A stretch of DNA of 64,000 nucleotides from Rhodococcus oryzae (GCF_005049235.1 NZ_SUMD01000002.1:310001-374000), one strand, 5' to 3'. Shown: positions 1 through 8,797, counted from the stretch's first letter. The notes: a model not told the origin generated them from the sequence alone. Made by a program: numbers and translations.

Positions 1-594
1 CTGAAGGTGGACCTGGCCGGAACCGGTGGGCACTTCCTCGCCCGTCAGGGGTCGATGGTCGCCTACCAGGGTGATGTCGACTTCGCCTATCAGGGCAGCG
101 GCGGCCTCGGGAAACTGTTCAAGAAGGCACTCACCGGCGAGGGCATGTCGCTGATGAAGGTGTCCGGCAGCGGCGACGTCTTCCTCGCCCGCGACGCCGA
201 CGAGATCTTCCTGCTCGAACTCGAGGACGAGTCGGTGACCGTCAACGGGACGAATGTCCTCGCCTTCGAGAGCTCACTGAGCTGGGACATCAATCGGGTC
301 GAGGGTGCGTCGATGCTCAGCGGCGGGTTGTTCAACACAACCTTCAGTGGGCGCGGTGTGCTTGCGATCAACGTCTACGGCACGCCTGTGGTGCTGAACG
401 TGGACACCCCCACGTTTGTCGACATGCAGAGCGCGGTGGTGTGGTCGACCGGGCTGCAGTCGACCATCCGCAAGACCGCGAAGATGTCCGCAGCGATCGG
501 GCGCGGTTCGGGTGAGGCGTACCAGTTGTGTCTCACCGGCAACGGATTCGTCGTTGTTCAGGCGTCCGAGGGTCACCCCATCCCGCAGCACTGA
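1..594 (+). CDS. AIM24-family protein (5' truncated)
   Basis: The reading frame is open from the first base, so the start lies outside the window; the visible part is 197 codons. The sequence has the beta-rich, glycine-rich repeats of the AIM24/TIGR00266 family, such as FLARQGSMVAYQG and VSGSGDVFLARDADEIF, with VNGTNVLAFESSLSWDI marking the second half of the domain. The family was named for a yeast mitochondrial protein; bacterial members have no agreed biochemical role and carry no catalytic motif. No membrane segment or signal peptide is visible in the part seen. It is followed by a convergent DoxX gene 49 bases away. The family call is firm; the function is unknown. Confidence 0.8.
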   Translation: MKVDLAGTGGHFLARQGSMVAYQGDVDFAYQGSGGLGKLFKKALTGEGMSLMKVSGSGDVFLARDADEIFLLELEDESVTVNGTNVLAFESSLSWDINRVEGASMLSGGLFNTTFSGRGVLAINVYGTPVVLNVDTPTFVDMQSAVVWSTGLQSTIRKTAKMSAAIGRGSGEAYQLCLTGNGFVVVQASEGHPIPQH

Positions 595-643
595 CCCGGA
601 CCTCCCGGTCGGCCGTGGCTCCGTACCGACCGGGAGATCGTGC

Positions 644-991
644 TCAGGCCGCATATCCCAGCGCAGCGGCGACGAGCACCGGCGCCAGGTACAGCAGCGG
701 GAACGGGATGTGCGCGTACGAGCGCGCCCGGACCACAGTGATGACCGCCCCCGTGAAGTACAGGAAAAGGCCGATCGTGGCCACGACGCCGACCGCCGGT
801 ACGAACAGGCCGACCAGCAGGCCCGCCGCCCCGGCCGCCTTGGCGGCACCGAGCCACGGCCACCACGACTGCGGGACGCCGTAGTCGGTCAGGGCTTCCA
901 CGACCCATCCGGCGCGGAAGAAGACGGCGGCCGCCGAGTAGCCGACCCATGCTGCGGCCAGGATGGTGACGATGACATAGGCGGTGTTCAT
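644..991 (-). CDS. DoxX-family membrane protein
   Basis: A 115-residue protein with about four hydrophobic segments (roughly residues 4-25, 45-63, 66-85 and 98-114) separated by short polar turns, the size and layout of small DoxX/DoxD-like membrane proteins. The start is the ATG at 991, preceded by GAGGAGACAATTCCG, a good ribosome-binding site; longer readings of this frame run through the divergent SUMF1-like gene and are not credible. Many DoxX-family proteins have no proven function, though some take part in redox or thiol homeostasis complexes. It is divergent from the next gene across 105 bases. Confidence 0.8.
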   Translation of the reverse strand: MNTAYVIVTILAAAWVGYSAAAVFFRAGWVVEALTDYGVPQSWWPWLGAAKAAGAAGLLVGLFVPAVGVVATIGLFLYFTGAVITVVRARSYAHIPFPLLYLAPVLVAAALGYAA

Positions 992-1096
992 CGGAATTGT
1001 CTCCTCATCGGGTTCGAATGGATTCACCACCATGACGGCCGCCACGTCGAGAATGTGACAGCCCGCGATCAACGAATTTCCAGGAGTCGACCGGCC

Positions 1097-1738
1097 ATGA
1101 AGATGATCGCCGTCCCCGCGGGGGACGTCACCCTCTCGGATCGGCGGACCAGCCGCAGCTGGCGCGTCGATGTCGGGGCCTTCGAGATCGCCGCAACCCC
1201 CGTGACCCAGGGCGAATACGCCGAGGTCACCGGCGAGTGGCCCGGGTCGACTCGGGGTGCGCGTCTGCCGGTCGAGGGTGTGTCGTGGTGGGACGCGATC
1301 ACGTTCTGCAACAACATGTCCGAGCAGGCCGGCCTCGCCGGCGCCTATCGCATTGTCGGTGACGACGTCACCTGGGACACAACAGTCGACGGGTACCGGC
1401 TGCCGACCGAGGCCGAGTGGGAACGTGCCAGCCGGGCCGGGACGACCGGTCCCCGGCACGGACCCCTCGACGAGATCGCCTGGTATCGACAGAATTCCGA
1501 CGGCGGGCCGCACGAGGTGGGTGGGAAGCAGCCGAACGCGTGGGGACTGCACGACACCCTGGGCAATGTCTGGGAATGGTGCTGGGACCTCTACGACCCC
1601 GAGGTGTACGGCACGTATCGGGTGCTGCGCGGAGGCGGCTGGTTCGACGACCACTGGAGCTGCCGGGCGTCAGCCCGGCGGCGCAGCCACCCGACCTACC
1701 GGATCGACGACGTCGGGTTCCGCGTCGCCCGCGGATAG
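1097..1738 (+). CDS. SUMF1/formylglycine-generating-enzyme-like domain protein
   Basis: A 213-residue protein that is almost entirely one FGE-sulfatase (SUMF1) fold: PVTQGEYAEVTG near residue 35, GVSWWDAITFCN near 60, YRLPTEAEWERA near 100, and the closing LGNVWEWCWD, RVLRGGGWFDD and VGFRVARG. True formylglycine-generating enzymes use a pair of active-site cysteines in a C-x4-C type motif close to the end; here only WSCRASARRR is present, with one cysteine, so sulfatase activation is unlikely. SUMF1 domains without that pair occur in many non-FGE proteins, including EgtB-type enzymes. The start is the ATG at 1097 behind CAGGAG. No sulfatase gene is nearby. Confidence 0.78.
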   Translation: MKMIAVPAGDVTLSDRRTSRSWRVDVGAFEIAATPVTQGEYAEVTGEWPGSTRGARLPVEGVSWWDAITFCNNMSEQAGLAGAYRIVGDDVTWDTTVDGYRLPTEAEWERASRAGTTGPRHGPLDEIAWYRQNSDGGPHEVGGKQPNAWGLHDTLGNVWEWCWDLYDPEVYGTYRVLRGGGWFDDHWSCRASARRRSHPTYRIDDVGFRVARG

Positions 1739-1780
1739 CCGCAACCGCCAACCTGGAGCATCCTCGACGGAACTATCGAC

Positions 1781-2455
1781 TCACGCCTGCCCGGGCTTGA
1801 GTACGATGAACAGGCCGTGTGCCTCGGCGCAGAGCCGGTCGCCGTCGTGCATGGTGGCGCGCACGTAGACCTTGCGACCGTCCTGGCGCTCGGCCCAGGC
1901 GCGGACCGTCAACTCGGTGTTGAGCGGGGTGACGGATCGGTAGTCCACGGTGAGGGACGCGGTCCTGGTCACCGACCCCGCGTGCATCGCGGCAGCCATG
2001 CCGAGCAGGTCGTCGAAACCGACGGCCACCTGCCCGCCGTGCGCGGCATTGTTGCCACCGAGGTGATAGGTGCGGAAGGTGATGCGGGCGTCGACGCCGC
2101 TCGCATCGGCGTGATCGATCATGAAGGGCGGGAGGGTGATGTTCCCGCGACCGGGCAGATCGAACCGGGTCCACGTCGGCGCTGACCACTCGTTCACGAC
2201 GGCGGCGTCCAGCTTGTCATTGAGTTGCTTGAGCACGCCGATCGTCTCCAGCGCCAGCTCGTCGGAGGGGCTGGCCAGCCGCGCGCGATCCATCAGGCCG
2301 CGCACCTGCTCGATGAACTCGCCGTAGTGCGGTCCACCCCGGGTGATGTCGGCGCCCTGTTCCTCGCGGGCGTTGATCAGCTCGGACATCGGCCGGAACC
2401 CGCCCTCGTGATGCTCTTGATCGGGTAGCGAGTCGCCGACCTGCTGTTCGTTCAT
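1781..2455 (-). CDS. PaaI/THEM4-type hotdog thioesterase
   Basis: A 224-residue protein whose C-terminal half (about 125-220) is a hotdog domain with HGGQVAVGFDDLLG, the HGG...D pattern of acyl-CoA thioesterases of the PaaI/THEM4 group. The N-terminal 120 residues are mostly helical and precede the fold, as in mycobacterial THEM4-like proteins. Expected activity is hydrolysis of an acyl-CoA thioester to free acid and CoA in the cytoplasm; the acyl group cannot be read from sequence. It is convergent with the SUMF1-like gene and followed upstream by a TetR gene on the same strand, 47 bases away. Confidence 0.75.
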   Translation of the reverse strand: MNEQQVGDSLPDQEHHEGGFRPMSELINAREEQGADITRGGPHYGEFIEQVRGLMDRARLASPSDELALETIGVLKQLNDKLDAAVVNEWSAPTWTRFDLPGRGNITLPPFMIDHADASGVDARITFRTYHLGGNNAAHGGQVAVGFDDLLGMAAAMHAGSVTRTASLTVDYRSVTPLNTELTVRAWAERQDGRKVYVRATMHDGDRLCAEAHGLFIVLKPGQA

Positions 2456-2502
2456 GAGAACACGTTATCGGTTGGCGGCGGAATGCCGGCCCAGCGGGTG
2501 CG

Positions 2503-3096
2503 TCAGCGTCGGTACGAGGTCAACAGCGTGCGTGCCGTCGTGGCCAGGTCGGCGTCGAGCCAGTCGGGTAGCTCGGCGGCGTGGGCGTGGCGGCGCAGCG
2601 CGGCGTACGGGAGGTCGACGACGGCACGGCTGACGGCATCGACCTCCCGGTCGCCATCCGCGCCGAGGAGGTCGCGGGCCAGGCGCCGCAGGTGCCCGAA
2701 CAACGGCGCGTTCATCCGGTCGAGGCGACTGCGGAACTCCGCGTCGGGGCCGCCGTCGAGTAGATCGCTCGGACGCAGGTTGAGCAGGAGCTTTGCGTCG
2801 TCGGGCAACTCGCGACCGAACCGCACGGCTGCCACCGCCATCGCGACGCCCGCCTCGACGGGGTCCCGGTCGCCCGCGGCACCCATCACGCGCTCCTGGA
2901 ATCGGGCAAGCGCGCGCAACCACGCCTCGGTGAGTACGCCGTTGCGACTGCCGAAGCGGTGGTACAGCGTGCCGACGGGTGCGCCACTCGCAGCGGCGAT
3001 CGCCGCGACGCCTGCCGCGCGGGGGCCGTCGGCGAGCACGAGCGTGCGCGCCGCGTCGAGGATTGCATCGGTGTCGTGCTTGCGGGGTGGTGCCAC
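2503..3096 (-). CDS. TetR/AcrR-family transcriptional regulator
   Basis: A 197-residue protein with an N-terminal TetR helix-turn-helix (residues 10-55: ILDAARTLVLADG, AIAAASGAPVGTLYHRF) and a ligand-binding domain with no recognisable signature. I chose the GTG at 3096 because it places the DNA-binding domain near residue 10 as is usual; the frame is open further upstream but that would overlap the divergent gene. Only 20 bases separate this start from the ATG of the divergent SRPBCC-like gene, so both promoters must share or overlap this segment and adjacent coding sequence. It very likely represses itself and the divergent pair. Confidence 0.82.
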   Translation of the reverse strand: MAPPRKHDTDAILDAARTLVLADGPRAAGVAAIAAASGAPVGTLYHRFGSRNGVLTEAWLRALARFQERVMGAAGDRDPVEAGVAMAVAAVRFGRELPDDAKLLLNLRPSDLLDGGPDAEFRSRLDRMNAPLFGHLRRLARDLLGADGDREVDAVSRAVVDLPYAALRRHAHAAELPDWLDADLATTARTLLTSYRR

Positions 3097-3116
3097 TACT
3101 AGTACGTTCCTTCTAT
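3097..3116. promoter_or_regulatory. Very short divergent intergenic segment with palindrome
   Basis: These 20 bases are all that separate the TetR start and the divergent ATG at 3117. They begin with the 8-bp palindrome TACTAGTA (3097-3104). There is no clear Shine-Dalgarno before the ATG at 3117, which suggests a leaderless or nearly leaderless transcript. A TetR operator here would block both genes. Read by eye only. Confidence 0.4.
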
Positions 3117-3482
3117 ATGGAGCGATTGCCCTACATCGACCAGCATGCCAGAACGATCGACGCGAATCGGGATCGGGCATGGACGGCGTTGCTCAAGGTC
3201 ATGTGCAAGGACCCGGACGACCCGTCCGCGCCGAGGGGCTTCCGGCTCGATTCGGCCGAAGCTCCGGCCCGGCTGGCGCTGTCGGGCAGGCACTGGTTCT
3301 CGCGTTACGCGCTGATCTTCGAACTCGACGAAGAGAGTCCGAGCCGTACTCGGGTCCGGGCGCAGTCGTGGGGGGAGTTCCCCGGCCTGCACGGCAAGAT
3401 CTACCGGGCGCTGGTGATCGGCAGTGGCGGTCACCAGGTGGTCGTGCGTCGGCTGCTGCGCCAGATAGCGGCCGCGGCATGA
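3117..3482 (+). CDS. Hypothetical protein, SRPBCC/DUF2867-like
   Basis: A 121-residue protein starting MERLPYIDQHARTIDANRDR, with alternating strands (LALSGRHWFSRYALIFELDEE, SRTRVRAQSWGEFPG) that look like one half of a START/SRPBCC helix-grip fold. I do not recognise a specific family with certainty. It overlaps the next gene by four bases (ATGA), so the two are translationally coupled, and it is divergent from a TetR regulator that probably controls both. The pair may form one ligand-binding unit. No signal peptide or membrane helix is seen. Confidence 0.6.
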   Translation: MERLPYIDQHARTIDANRDRAWTALLKVMCKDPDDPSAPRGFRLDSAEAPARLALSGRHWFSRYALIFELDEESPSRTRVRAQSWGEFPGLHGKIYRALVIGSGGHQVVVRRLLRQIAAAA

Positions 3483-3973
3483 TCCCCGGGCTCGTCTGGG
3501 GCGCCACCGAGGCCGAGCGAGGGCAACCCCTGCCGTGTGACGAGCTGGGCTTCGGCGGGGTGCAGGCGGACCGGGCCATCAGCATCGATGCATCACCGCG
3601 GGTGGTCTACGCCTGGTTGTGTCAGCTGCGCGTCGCGCCCTACAGCTACGACCTGCTCGACCGATTCGGCCGCCGCAGCCCGCGCCGCCGCGACCCGGCG
3701 CTGACCGAACTCGAAGTGGGGCAACGCTTCATGTCCCAGTTCGATCTGGTGTCCTTCGTTCCCGATGGGCACATCACGCTGGTCACCGGCAAGATATGCG
3801 TCACCTATGCGGTGCGGCCCGAGGGAAGCGGAACCCGCCTCGTGGTCCGGATGCATTGCGGTGCACCGTGGGTCGTCGCGCGGGCGCTGGCGCTCGGCGA
3901 CCTGGTCATGATGCGAAAGCAGCTGCTGACGCTGAAGGCGCTGGCTGAGGCGGAGCAGCGAACCCTGGCGTGA
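3479..3973 (+). CDS. SRPBCC-family protein
   Basis: A 164-residue protein with an SRPBCC (START-like) pattern: AISIDASPRVVYAWLCQLRV at the N-terminus is the typical first strand and helix, followed by GQRFMSQFDLVSF, HITLVTGKICVTYAVRP and a long C-terminal helix starting near WVVARALALGDLVMMRKQ. Such proteins bind hydrophobic small molecules and a few are cyclases or hydrolases. The ATG at 3479 overlaps the stop of the preceding gene. The ligand is unknown; control by the divergent TetR gene is inferred from position. Confidence 0.7.
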   Translation: MIPGLVWGATEAERGQPLPCDELGFGGVQADRAISIDASPRVVYAWLCQLRVAPYSYDLLDRFGRRSPRRRDPALTELEVGQRFMSQFDLVSFVPDGHITLVTGKICVTYAVRPEGSGTRLVVRMHCGAPWVVARALALGDLVMMRKQLLTLKALAEAEQRTLA

Positions 3974-4020
3974 CGCGCGGGTGTCGGAGGGACGCCGGAT
4001 CGGGTTCGGCGTCCATCGCC

Positions 4021-4842
4021 TCAGTCCTTGAAGTAGACCAGCTGATGGGTCGTCGCCAGCAGCGCGCCGTCGCGTCCCCACAGCTCCGCGGACTGGTCGA
4101 AGTAGCCCCTGCGGATCTGCTGGGCGCGGGCCGTACCGAGCAGTGCCTCCTCCGACTGCTCGGCGAGCACCTCCGCGTCGGCGTGGAAGTAGACGGTCAT
4201 CGAGACGGTGCCAGCAGGCATGAACTGCCCGCGGCGCAGGAAGATCCGGGGGAAGAACACGTCGCTCAGTGCGGTCAGGGCCGCGAAGTCGAGCGGACGG
4301 GCGGGGGTGTCGCGCACCCAGAGCGTCGAGACCGTGTCGGGGTGCTCGACGGCTTCGGTCGTCGGAATGCCGCCCTCGACGAACCGCATCTCGTAGTTGC
4401 GGGACCAGGCGATGAACTCGGGGAAGGAGCCGGTCTCGACGTCGTCGACAGCAGGAACGTCCGGGCGGGCGATCTCGGTGGACGACCAGGTCTCGCGGCG
4501 GGTGCCGAACACCGCGGTCGCGGTCGTCGCGACCACTCCGTCCTGGGACAGCTCGAGGGCCCAGTGCTGGGTGCTGCGGTTGGTCCGGACCGGCCGGGCG
4601 GAGATCTCGAACGCGCCCTCGGCGATGGGGCCGGCGTAGTTGACGGTCAGCGAGAGCGGATCGCCGAGCCGGTCCGGGTGCTGCTGCACCGCCCGCAGCA
4701 GGGTCGCGGCGGTGATCCCGCCGAACGGGCCGACCATGTTGGCATAGGCCGGGGAGGTGTGGCCGCTGAAACGCCCGTCGCCTGCGGGAGTGAGCTCGAC
4801 GGCGGAGTCGAAGGGGTGCGGCGGGGCGATGGTCCGGGTCAC
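4021..4842 (-). CDS. Double-hotdog acyl-CoA thioesterase
   Basis: A 273-residue protein with two hotdog halves, the layout of TesB-like thioesterases: the first half holds SPAYANMVGPFGGITAATLLRAV (residues 29-51), the second YFHADAEVLAEQSEEALLGTARAQQIRRGYFDQSAELWGRDGALLAT in part, ending QLVYFKD. The motif RGYFDQSAELWG is where TesB-like enzymes place the catalytic Asp/Gln/Thr region. The start is the GTG at 4842, six bases after GAGGAG; a longer frame would overlap pepN. It should hydrolyse medium or long acyl-CoAs. It is divergent from pepN across about 100 bases. Confidence 0.78.
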   Translation of the reverse strand: MTRTIAPPHPFDSAVELTPAGDGRFSGHTSPAYANMVGPFGGITAATLLRAVQQHPDRLGDPLSLTVNYAGPIAEGAFEISARPVRTNRSTQHWALELSQDGVVATTATAVFGTRRETWSSTEIARPDVPAVDDVETGSFPEFIAWSRNYEMRFVEGGIPTTEAVEHPDTVSTLWVRDTPARPLDFAALTALSDVFFPRIFLRRGQFMPAGTVSMTVYFHADAEVLAEQSEEALLGTARAQQIRRGYFDQSAELWGRDGALLATTHQLVYFKD

Positions 4843-4945
4843 GGTGGCTCCTCGTAGGCGATGACGGATCGACCCCAAGTATGACGCTTGGCATAGAAGC
4901 CGTCGGTACCGCCCTGCTGCGCGGCCCGCCTGGCAGGATCGACCC

Positions 4946-7435
4946 GTGACCATCGCGAACCTGACCCGCACCGAAACCGCCGCCCGATCGGCGGTGGTCA
5001 CCGTCCGCGGCTATCGCGTCGAACTCGACCTCCTGGCCGCGCCCGACCACTCCCGGCCGGGCTTCCCGACGACCACGACCCTCGAGTTCGACGCCACCGC
5101 CGCGGAGACGTGGATCGACTTCATCGGGCAGTCGGTCGAGTCGGTGACCGTCAACGGGACGGCAGCCCCCGTCGAGTACGACGGCGCCCGCATCCGGGTC
5201 CGGGATCTGCGTGCGACGAACCGGGTCGTCGTCGAGGCCACCGGCGAGTACAGCCGTTCCGGCGAGGGCCTGCACCGCTTCCTCGACCCCGTCGACGGTC
5301 AGACCTACCTCTACACCCAATACGAGCCGTCGGACGCGCGCCGGGTGTTCGCCTGCTTCGAGCAGCCGGACATGAAGGCGCCGTTCACCTTTACCGTCAC
5401 CGCCCCGGTCGGGTGGGAGCTGGTGTCCAATCGCCCGATCGCCACCTGCGAGGGCGACGACTCCCGGCAGACGGTGGAGTTCTCCCCCACCCTGCCGATC
5501 TCCACCTACCTCACCGCCCTGGTGGCCGGGCCCTATGCCCGGGTCGAATCAACGTGGAGCCGTGGAGATCTCACGGTTCCACTCGGGCTGCTGTGCCGCG
5601 CCTCGCTCGCGCAGTACCTCGATGCGGATACTCTCTTCGAGGTGACCGGGCAGGGCCTCGACTTCTTCGCCGAGCACTTCGACTACCCCTATCCGTGGGG
5701 CAAGTACGACCAGGTGTTCGTGCCGGAATACAACCTCGGGGCGATGGAGAATCCCGGCTGCGTGACGTTCACCGAGGCCTACGTCTTCCGGGGCGCGGCG
5801 ACGGCCGCGCAGTACGAGGGTCGGGCCAACACCGTCCTGCACGAGATGGCCCACATGTGGTTCGGGGACCTCGTCACGATGGTGTGGTGGGACGACCTGT
5901 GGCTCAAGGAGTCGTTCGCCGACTACATGGGCGCGCTCGCCAGCGCCGAGGCCACGCAGTGGACCGACGCGTGGGTCGCGTTCGCGAACCGGCGCAAGGC
6001 CTGGGCGTACTCGCAGGACCAGCTGCCCACCACGCACCCGATCGTCGCGGACATCGTCGACCTGGAGGCGGCCAAGCTCAACTTCGACGGCATCACTTAC
6101 GCGAAGGGCGCGAGCGTGCTCAAGCAGCTGGTCGCGTACGTCGGGCGCGACGCCTTCTTCGAGGGCTCCCGCCGCTACTTCCGGGCGCACGCCTTCGGGA
6201 ACACCACCCTCGCGGACCTCCTGGCGGAGCTGTCGGCGGCGTCGGGCCGCGACCTCACGGAGTGGGCGCGTGCCTGGCTGCAGACCTCGGGGATGTCGAC
6301 GCTGACGCTCGAGGAGACCGACCGCGGCCACGAGATCGTCCTGACGGACCCGCGTCCGCATCGCCTCGCTGTCGGTCTGTACGACTTCGACGATGCCGGC
6401 GACCTGGTCCGTCGCGGGCGGGTGGAGGTGGACCTCGTCGCCGAACGCACGCCGATCGCGCTCGACCCCGCTCCGCTTCGTCTGTTGAACGACGGGGACC
6501 TCACCTACGCGAAGGTTCGCCTGGACTCCGGATCGCTTGCCACCGTGGAGCGTTCACTCGACCGCGTCGCCGATCCGCTGGCGCGCGGGCTGATCTGGTC
6601 CGCGCTGTGGAACGCGACCCGCGACGGCGAACTGGCCGCCGATCGTTACCTCGCGATGGCCCGAGCGTTCGCGCCGGCGGAGTCGAACACGGCGCTGCTG
6701 GCCGCGGTGCTGTCGAATGCGTCTTACGCCATCGGGCACTACCTGCCGATCGTGGAGCGGGATCGGTGGCGGGGAGACTGGCTCGAGGCAACCTGGGCCG
6801 CAATGCAATCCGCCGAGCCCGGCTCGGGCGCCCAGCTCGCCTGGGCGCGCGCGGCGGCGACCGCGGCCACGGTCGACGACCGCCTGGCCGCCGACATCGG
6901 GGCCATCCTCGACGGGCGGGCGCCCGCACCGGACGGGTTGGCCCTCGATCCCGATCTGCGCTGGGCGCTGTGGACCGCGCTGGCCGCCACCGGACACGCA
7001 GGCGCGGCGGAGTTGGATGCGGAGCTCGGCGCCGACGACACCGCCTCCGGCCGGACCGCCCATCTGCGGGCGCTGGCGGCGCGGCCGGACGCCGAGGTGA
7101 AGGCGAGCGCCTGGGAGTCCGCGCTGAGCGACACCTCGTTGACGAACGAGCACCTCGACGCCGTCATCGCCGGCTTCCGGGCCGGTGACCGCCGCGACCT
7201 CATCGCCCGCTACGACGACGAGTACTTCGCGGCGATCGGCGAGGTATGGGCGCGACGGAGCATCGAGATCGCGCGGCGCATCGTGCTCGGGCTCTTCCCG
7301 GTGGCCGACTCGCTCGGCCCCGTCGACGCCTGGCTGGCCGCGAACCCGCACGCACCGAACGCGCTGCGCCGGCTGGTGATCGAGCAGCGTGACCACCTGG
7401 AACGGGACCTGCGGGTGCGGGCTGCGCTCGGGTAG
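4946..7435 (+). CDS. pepN: Aminopeptidase N (M1 family)
   Basis: An 829-residue M1 metallopeptidase, close to the usual actinobacterial length. The exopeptidase motif GAMEN is at residues 265-269; the zinc site HEMAH is at 299-303 with the third ligand E322 in LKESFADY, as expected. The C-terminal third is the helical ERAP1-like domain typical of the family. It removes N-terminal residues from peptides in the cytoplasm. The GTG start at 4946 follows CAGGAT. It is monocistronic as far as can be seen, with the next gene starting 28 bases after the stop. High confidence. Confidence 0.95.
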   Translation: MTIANLTRTETAARSAVVTVRGYRVELDLLAAPDHSRPGFPTTTTLEFDATAAETWIDFIGQSVESVTVNGTAAPVEYDGARIRVRDLRATNRVVVEATGEYSRSGEGLHRFLDPVDGQTYLYTQYEPSDARRVFACFEQPDMKAPFTFTVTAPVGWELVSNRPIATCEGDDSRQTVEFSPTLPISTYLTALVAGPYARVESTWSRGDLTVPLGLLCRASLAQYLDADTLFEVTGQGLDFFAEHFDYPYPWGKYDQVFVPEYNLGAMENPGCVTFTEAYVFRGAATAAQYEGRANTVLHEMAHMWFGDLVTMVWWDDLWLKESFADYMGALASAEATQWTDAWVAFANRRKAWAYSQDQLPTTHPIVADIVDLEAAKLNFDGITYAKGASVLKQLVAYVGRDAFFEGSRRYFRAHAFGNTTLADLLAELSAASGRDLTEWARAWLQTSGMSTLTLEETDRGHEIVLTDPRPHRLAVGLYDFDDAGDLVRRGRVEVDLVAERTPIALDPAPLRLLNDGDLTYAKVRLDSGSLATVERSLDRVADPLARGLIWSALWNATRDGELAADRYLAMARAFAPAESNTALLAAVLSNASYAIGHYLPIVERDRWRGDWLEATWAAMQSAEPGSGAQLAWARAAATAATVDDRLAADIGAILDGRAPAPDGLALDPDLRWALWTALAATGHAGAAELDAELGADDTASGRTAHLRALAARPDAEVKASAWESALSDTSLTNEHLDAVIAGFRAGDRRDLIARYDDEYFAAIGEVWARRSIEIARRIVLGLFPVADSLGPVDAWLAANPHAPNALRRLVIEQRDHLERDLRVRAALG

Positions 7436-7463
7436 CCGCGCAGGCCGGCCGCGAGCGGGCACA

Positions 7464-8660
7464 ATGATCCCCGTGCCCACCGATCACGCCACACCTTTCG
7501 ACCAGGCGCAGCGCCGCGCCCGGCTTGCCCGCCGACACCGGCTCGCGCCCGAGGCTCGCGCCGAGAGCGTGACGGAGGCGGCGACGAGCCTGGTGTGCCT
7601 GCACGGCACCGACCCCGCGACGATCTTCCTGTCCGCAAGGGCCAGGGTCGACGGCATGATGGTGGCGGACCTGGAACACGCTCTGTACGAGGAGCGTTCG
7701 CTGGTCAAGCACCTCGCGATGCGGCGCACCCTGTTCGTGTTCCCCAGCGAGTCGTTGCCGTTCGTCCAGGCCGGTGCCAGCGACCGGGTGGCCGACACGG
7801 AGCGGCGGCGCCTGATCAGGGAGGTGGAGAAGGCCGGCCTGTTCGAGGACGGGGCGGGCTGGCTCGGGGCTGCCGGGGATGCGGTGCTCGATGTGCTGGA
7901 GGGCAGCGCGCCGATGGCGTACACGTCGCTGCGTGATCAGATCCCACTGTTGCAGGGTTCGATGACCTACGGCGAGGGCCGGAGCTGGGGTGGGCAGGTG
8001 TCGGTCGGTCCGCGGGTGCTGACTGTGCTGTCGGCGGAGGGCCGGATCGTGCGTGCGACGAATGACGGACCGTGGCGGGCGTCGCGGAACCGTTGGGCGA
8101 CAAGCGAATCCTGGCTGGGTGTGCCGATCGATCGCCGCGCCGAGACGGAAGGCGCGGCCTGGCTGATCGAGGCGTGGTTGCGCGCGTTCGGCCCCGGCAC
8201 CGAGGCCGATCTCAAATGGTGGCTCGGGTCGACCGTGTCCATCGTGCGGAAGGCGTTGTCGGAGTTGGACGTCGTCACGGTCGACCTGGAGGGCCAGACC
8301 GGCTACCTGATGGCCGACGACCAGGAACACGACGATCCCGTCGAGCCGTGGGCGGCACTGCTGCCCGCCCTCGACCCCACCACGATGGGCTGGCGGGACC
8401 GGGACTGGTACCTCGGGCCGCACAAGGACCTGCTCTTCGACACCAACGGGAACGCCGGCCCGACGGCGTGGTGGGACGGACGGATCGTCGGCGGCTGGTG
8501 GCAGGACGAGGCCGGGCAGGTGGTGGTGCACTTGCTCGAGGACGTCGGTACCGAGGCCCGGCAAGCGTTCGACGACGAAGCGGCGAAGCTGTCGGCCTGG
8601 CTCGAGGGCGACAAGGTGCTCCCCCGCTTTCCCTCGCCACTGGCCAAGCTGCGCGCCTGA
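7464..8660 (+). CDS. Winged-helix protein of the AlkZ/YcaQ (HTH_42) family
   Basis: About 398 residues, matching the HTH_42 family: tandem winged-helix-like domains with MAYTSLRDQI near the middle, RNRWATSESWLG, GTEADLKWWLG and a C-terminal strand block (TAWWDGRIVGGWWQDEAGQV). Characterised members of this family (Streptomyces AlkZ, E. coli YcaQ) are DNA glycosylases that unhook interstrand crosslinks. AlkZ proteins carry a QxQ-type catalytic motif in the N-terminal region; here the equivalent place reads LVCLHGTDPATIF, an H-G-T-D pattern, so the reaction may differ. Starts are ATG 7464 or GTG 7473. It follows pepN closely and may be co-transcribed. Confidence 0.75.
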   Translation: MIPVPTDHATPFDQAQRRARLARRHRLAPEARAESVTEAATSLVCLHGTDPATIFLSARARVDGMMVADLEHALYEERSLVKHLAMRRTLFVFPSESLPFVQAGASDRVADTERRRLIREVEKAGLFEDGAGWLGAAGDAVLDVLEGSAPMAYTSLRDQIPLLQGSMTYGEGRSWGGQVSVGPRVLTVLSAEGRIVRATNDGPWRASRNRWATSESWLGVPIDRRAETEGAAWLIEAWLRAFGPGTEADLKWWLGSTVSIVRKALSELDVVTVDLEGQTGYLMADDQEHDDPVEPWAALLPALDPTTMGWRDRDWYLGPHKDLLFDTNGNAGPTAWWDGRIVGGWWQDEAGQVVVHLLEDVGTEARQAFDDEAAKLSAWLEGDKVLPRFPSPLAKLRA

Positions 8661-8685
8661 CCGTTCGCCCTGATGGCGCGAACGG
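8661..8685 (+). terminator. Stem-loop directly after the AlkZ-like gene
   Basis: CCGTTCGC (8661-8668) pairs perfectly with GCGAACGG (8678-8685) around a 9-base loop that itself starts CC and ends GG. It begins at the base after the stop codon. No T-run follows, so it is a terminator or mRNA 3'-end hairpin only by position. Confidence 0.5.
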
Positions 8686-8797
8686 GCGGTTATCGGATCA
8701 TCGTCCGAGTAGGGCGCCCGAGAACCGCCGGTTCGTCCGCAGCGATCGTGCGGTTTCGAATCTGCGACAACGGCTTTCGCTCACAGATCCGTCGCCC

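Noticed and set aside
1097-1738. Genuine formylglycine-generating enzyme for sulfatases
   Set aside because: Only one of the paired active-site cysteines is present near the C-terminus and no sulfatase gene is nearby.
4875-4891. CCAAG/CTTGG dyad upstream of pepN as an operator
   Set aside because: Five-base arms with a seven-base spacer are expected by chance in a window this size, and no regulator gene adjoins.
3593-5320. Long minus-strand open frame (575 codons) across two plus-strand genes
   Set aside because: Arg/Pro/Gly-rich translation with no domain; a by-product of high GC over real genes on both strands.
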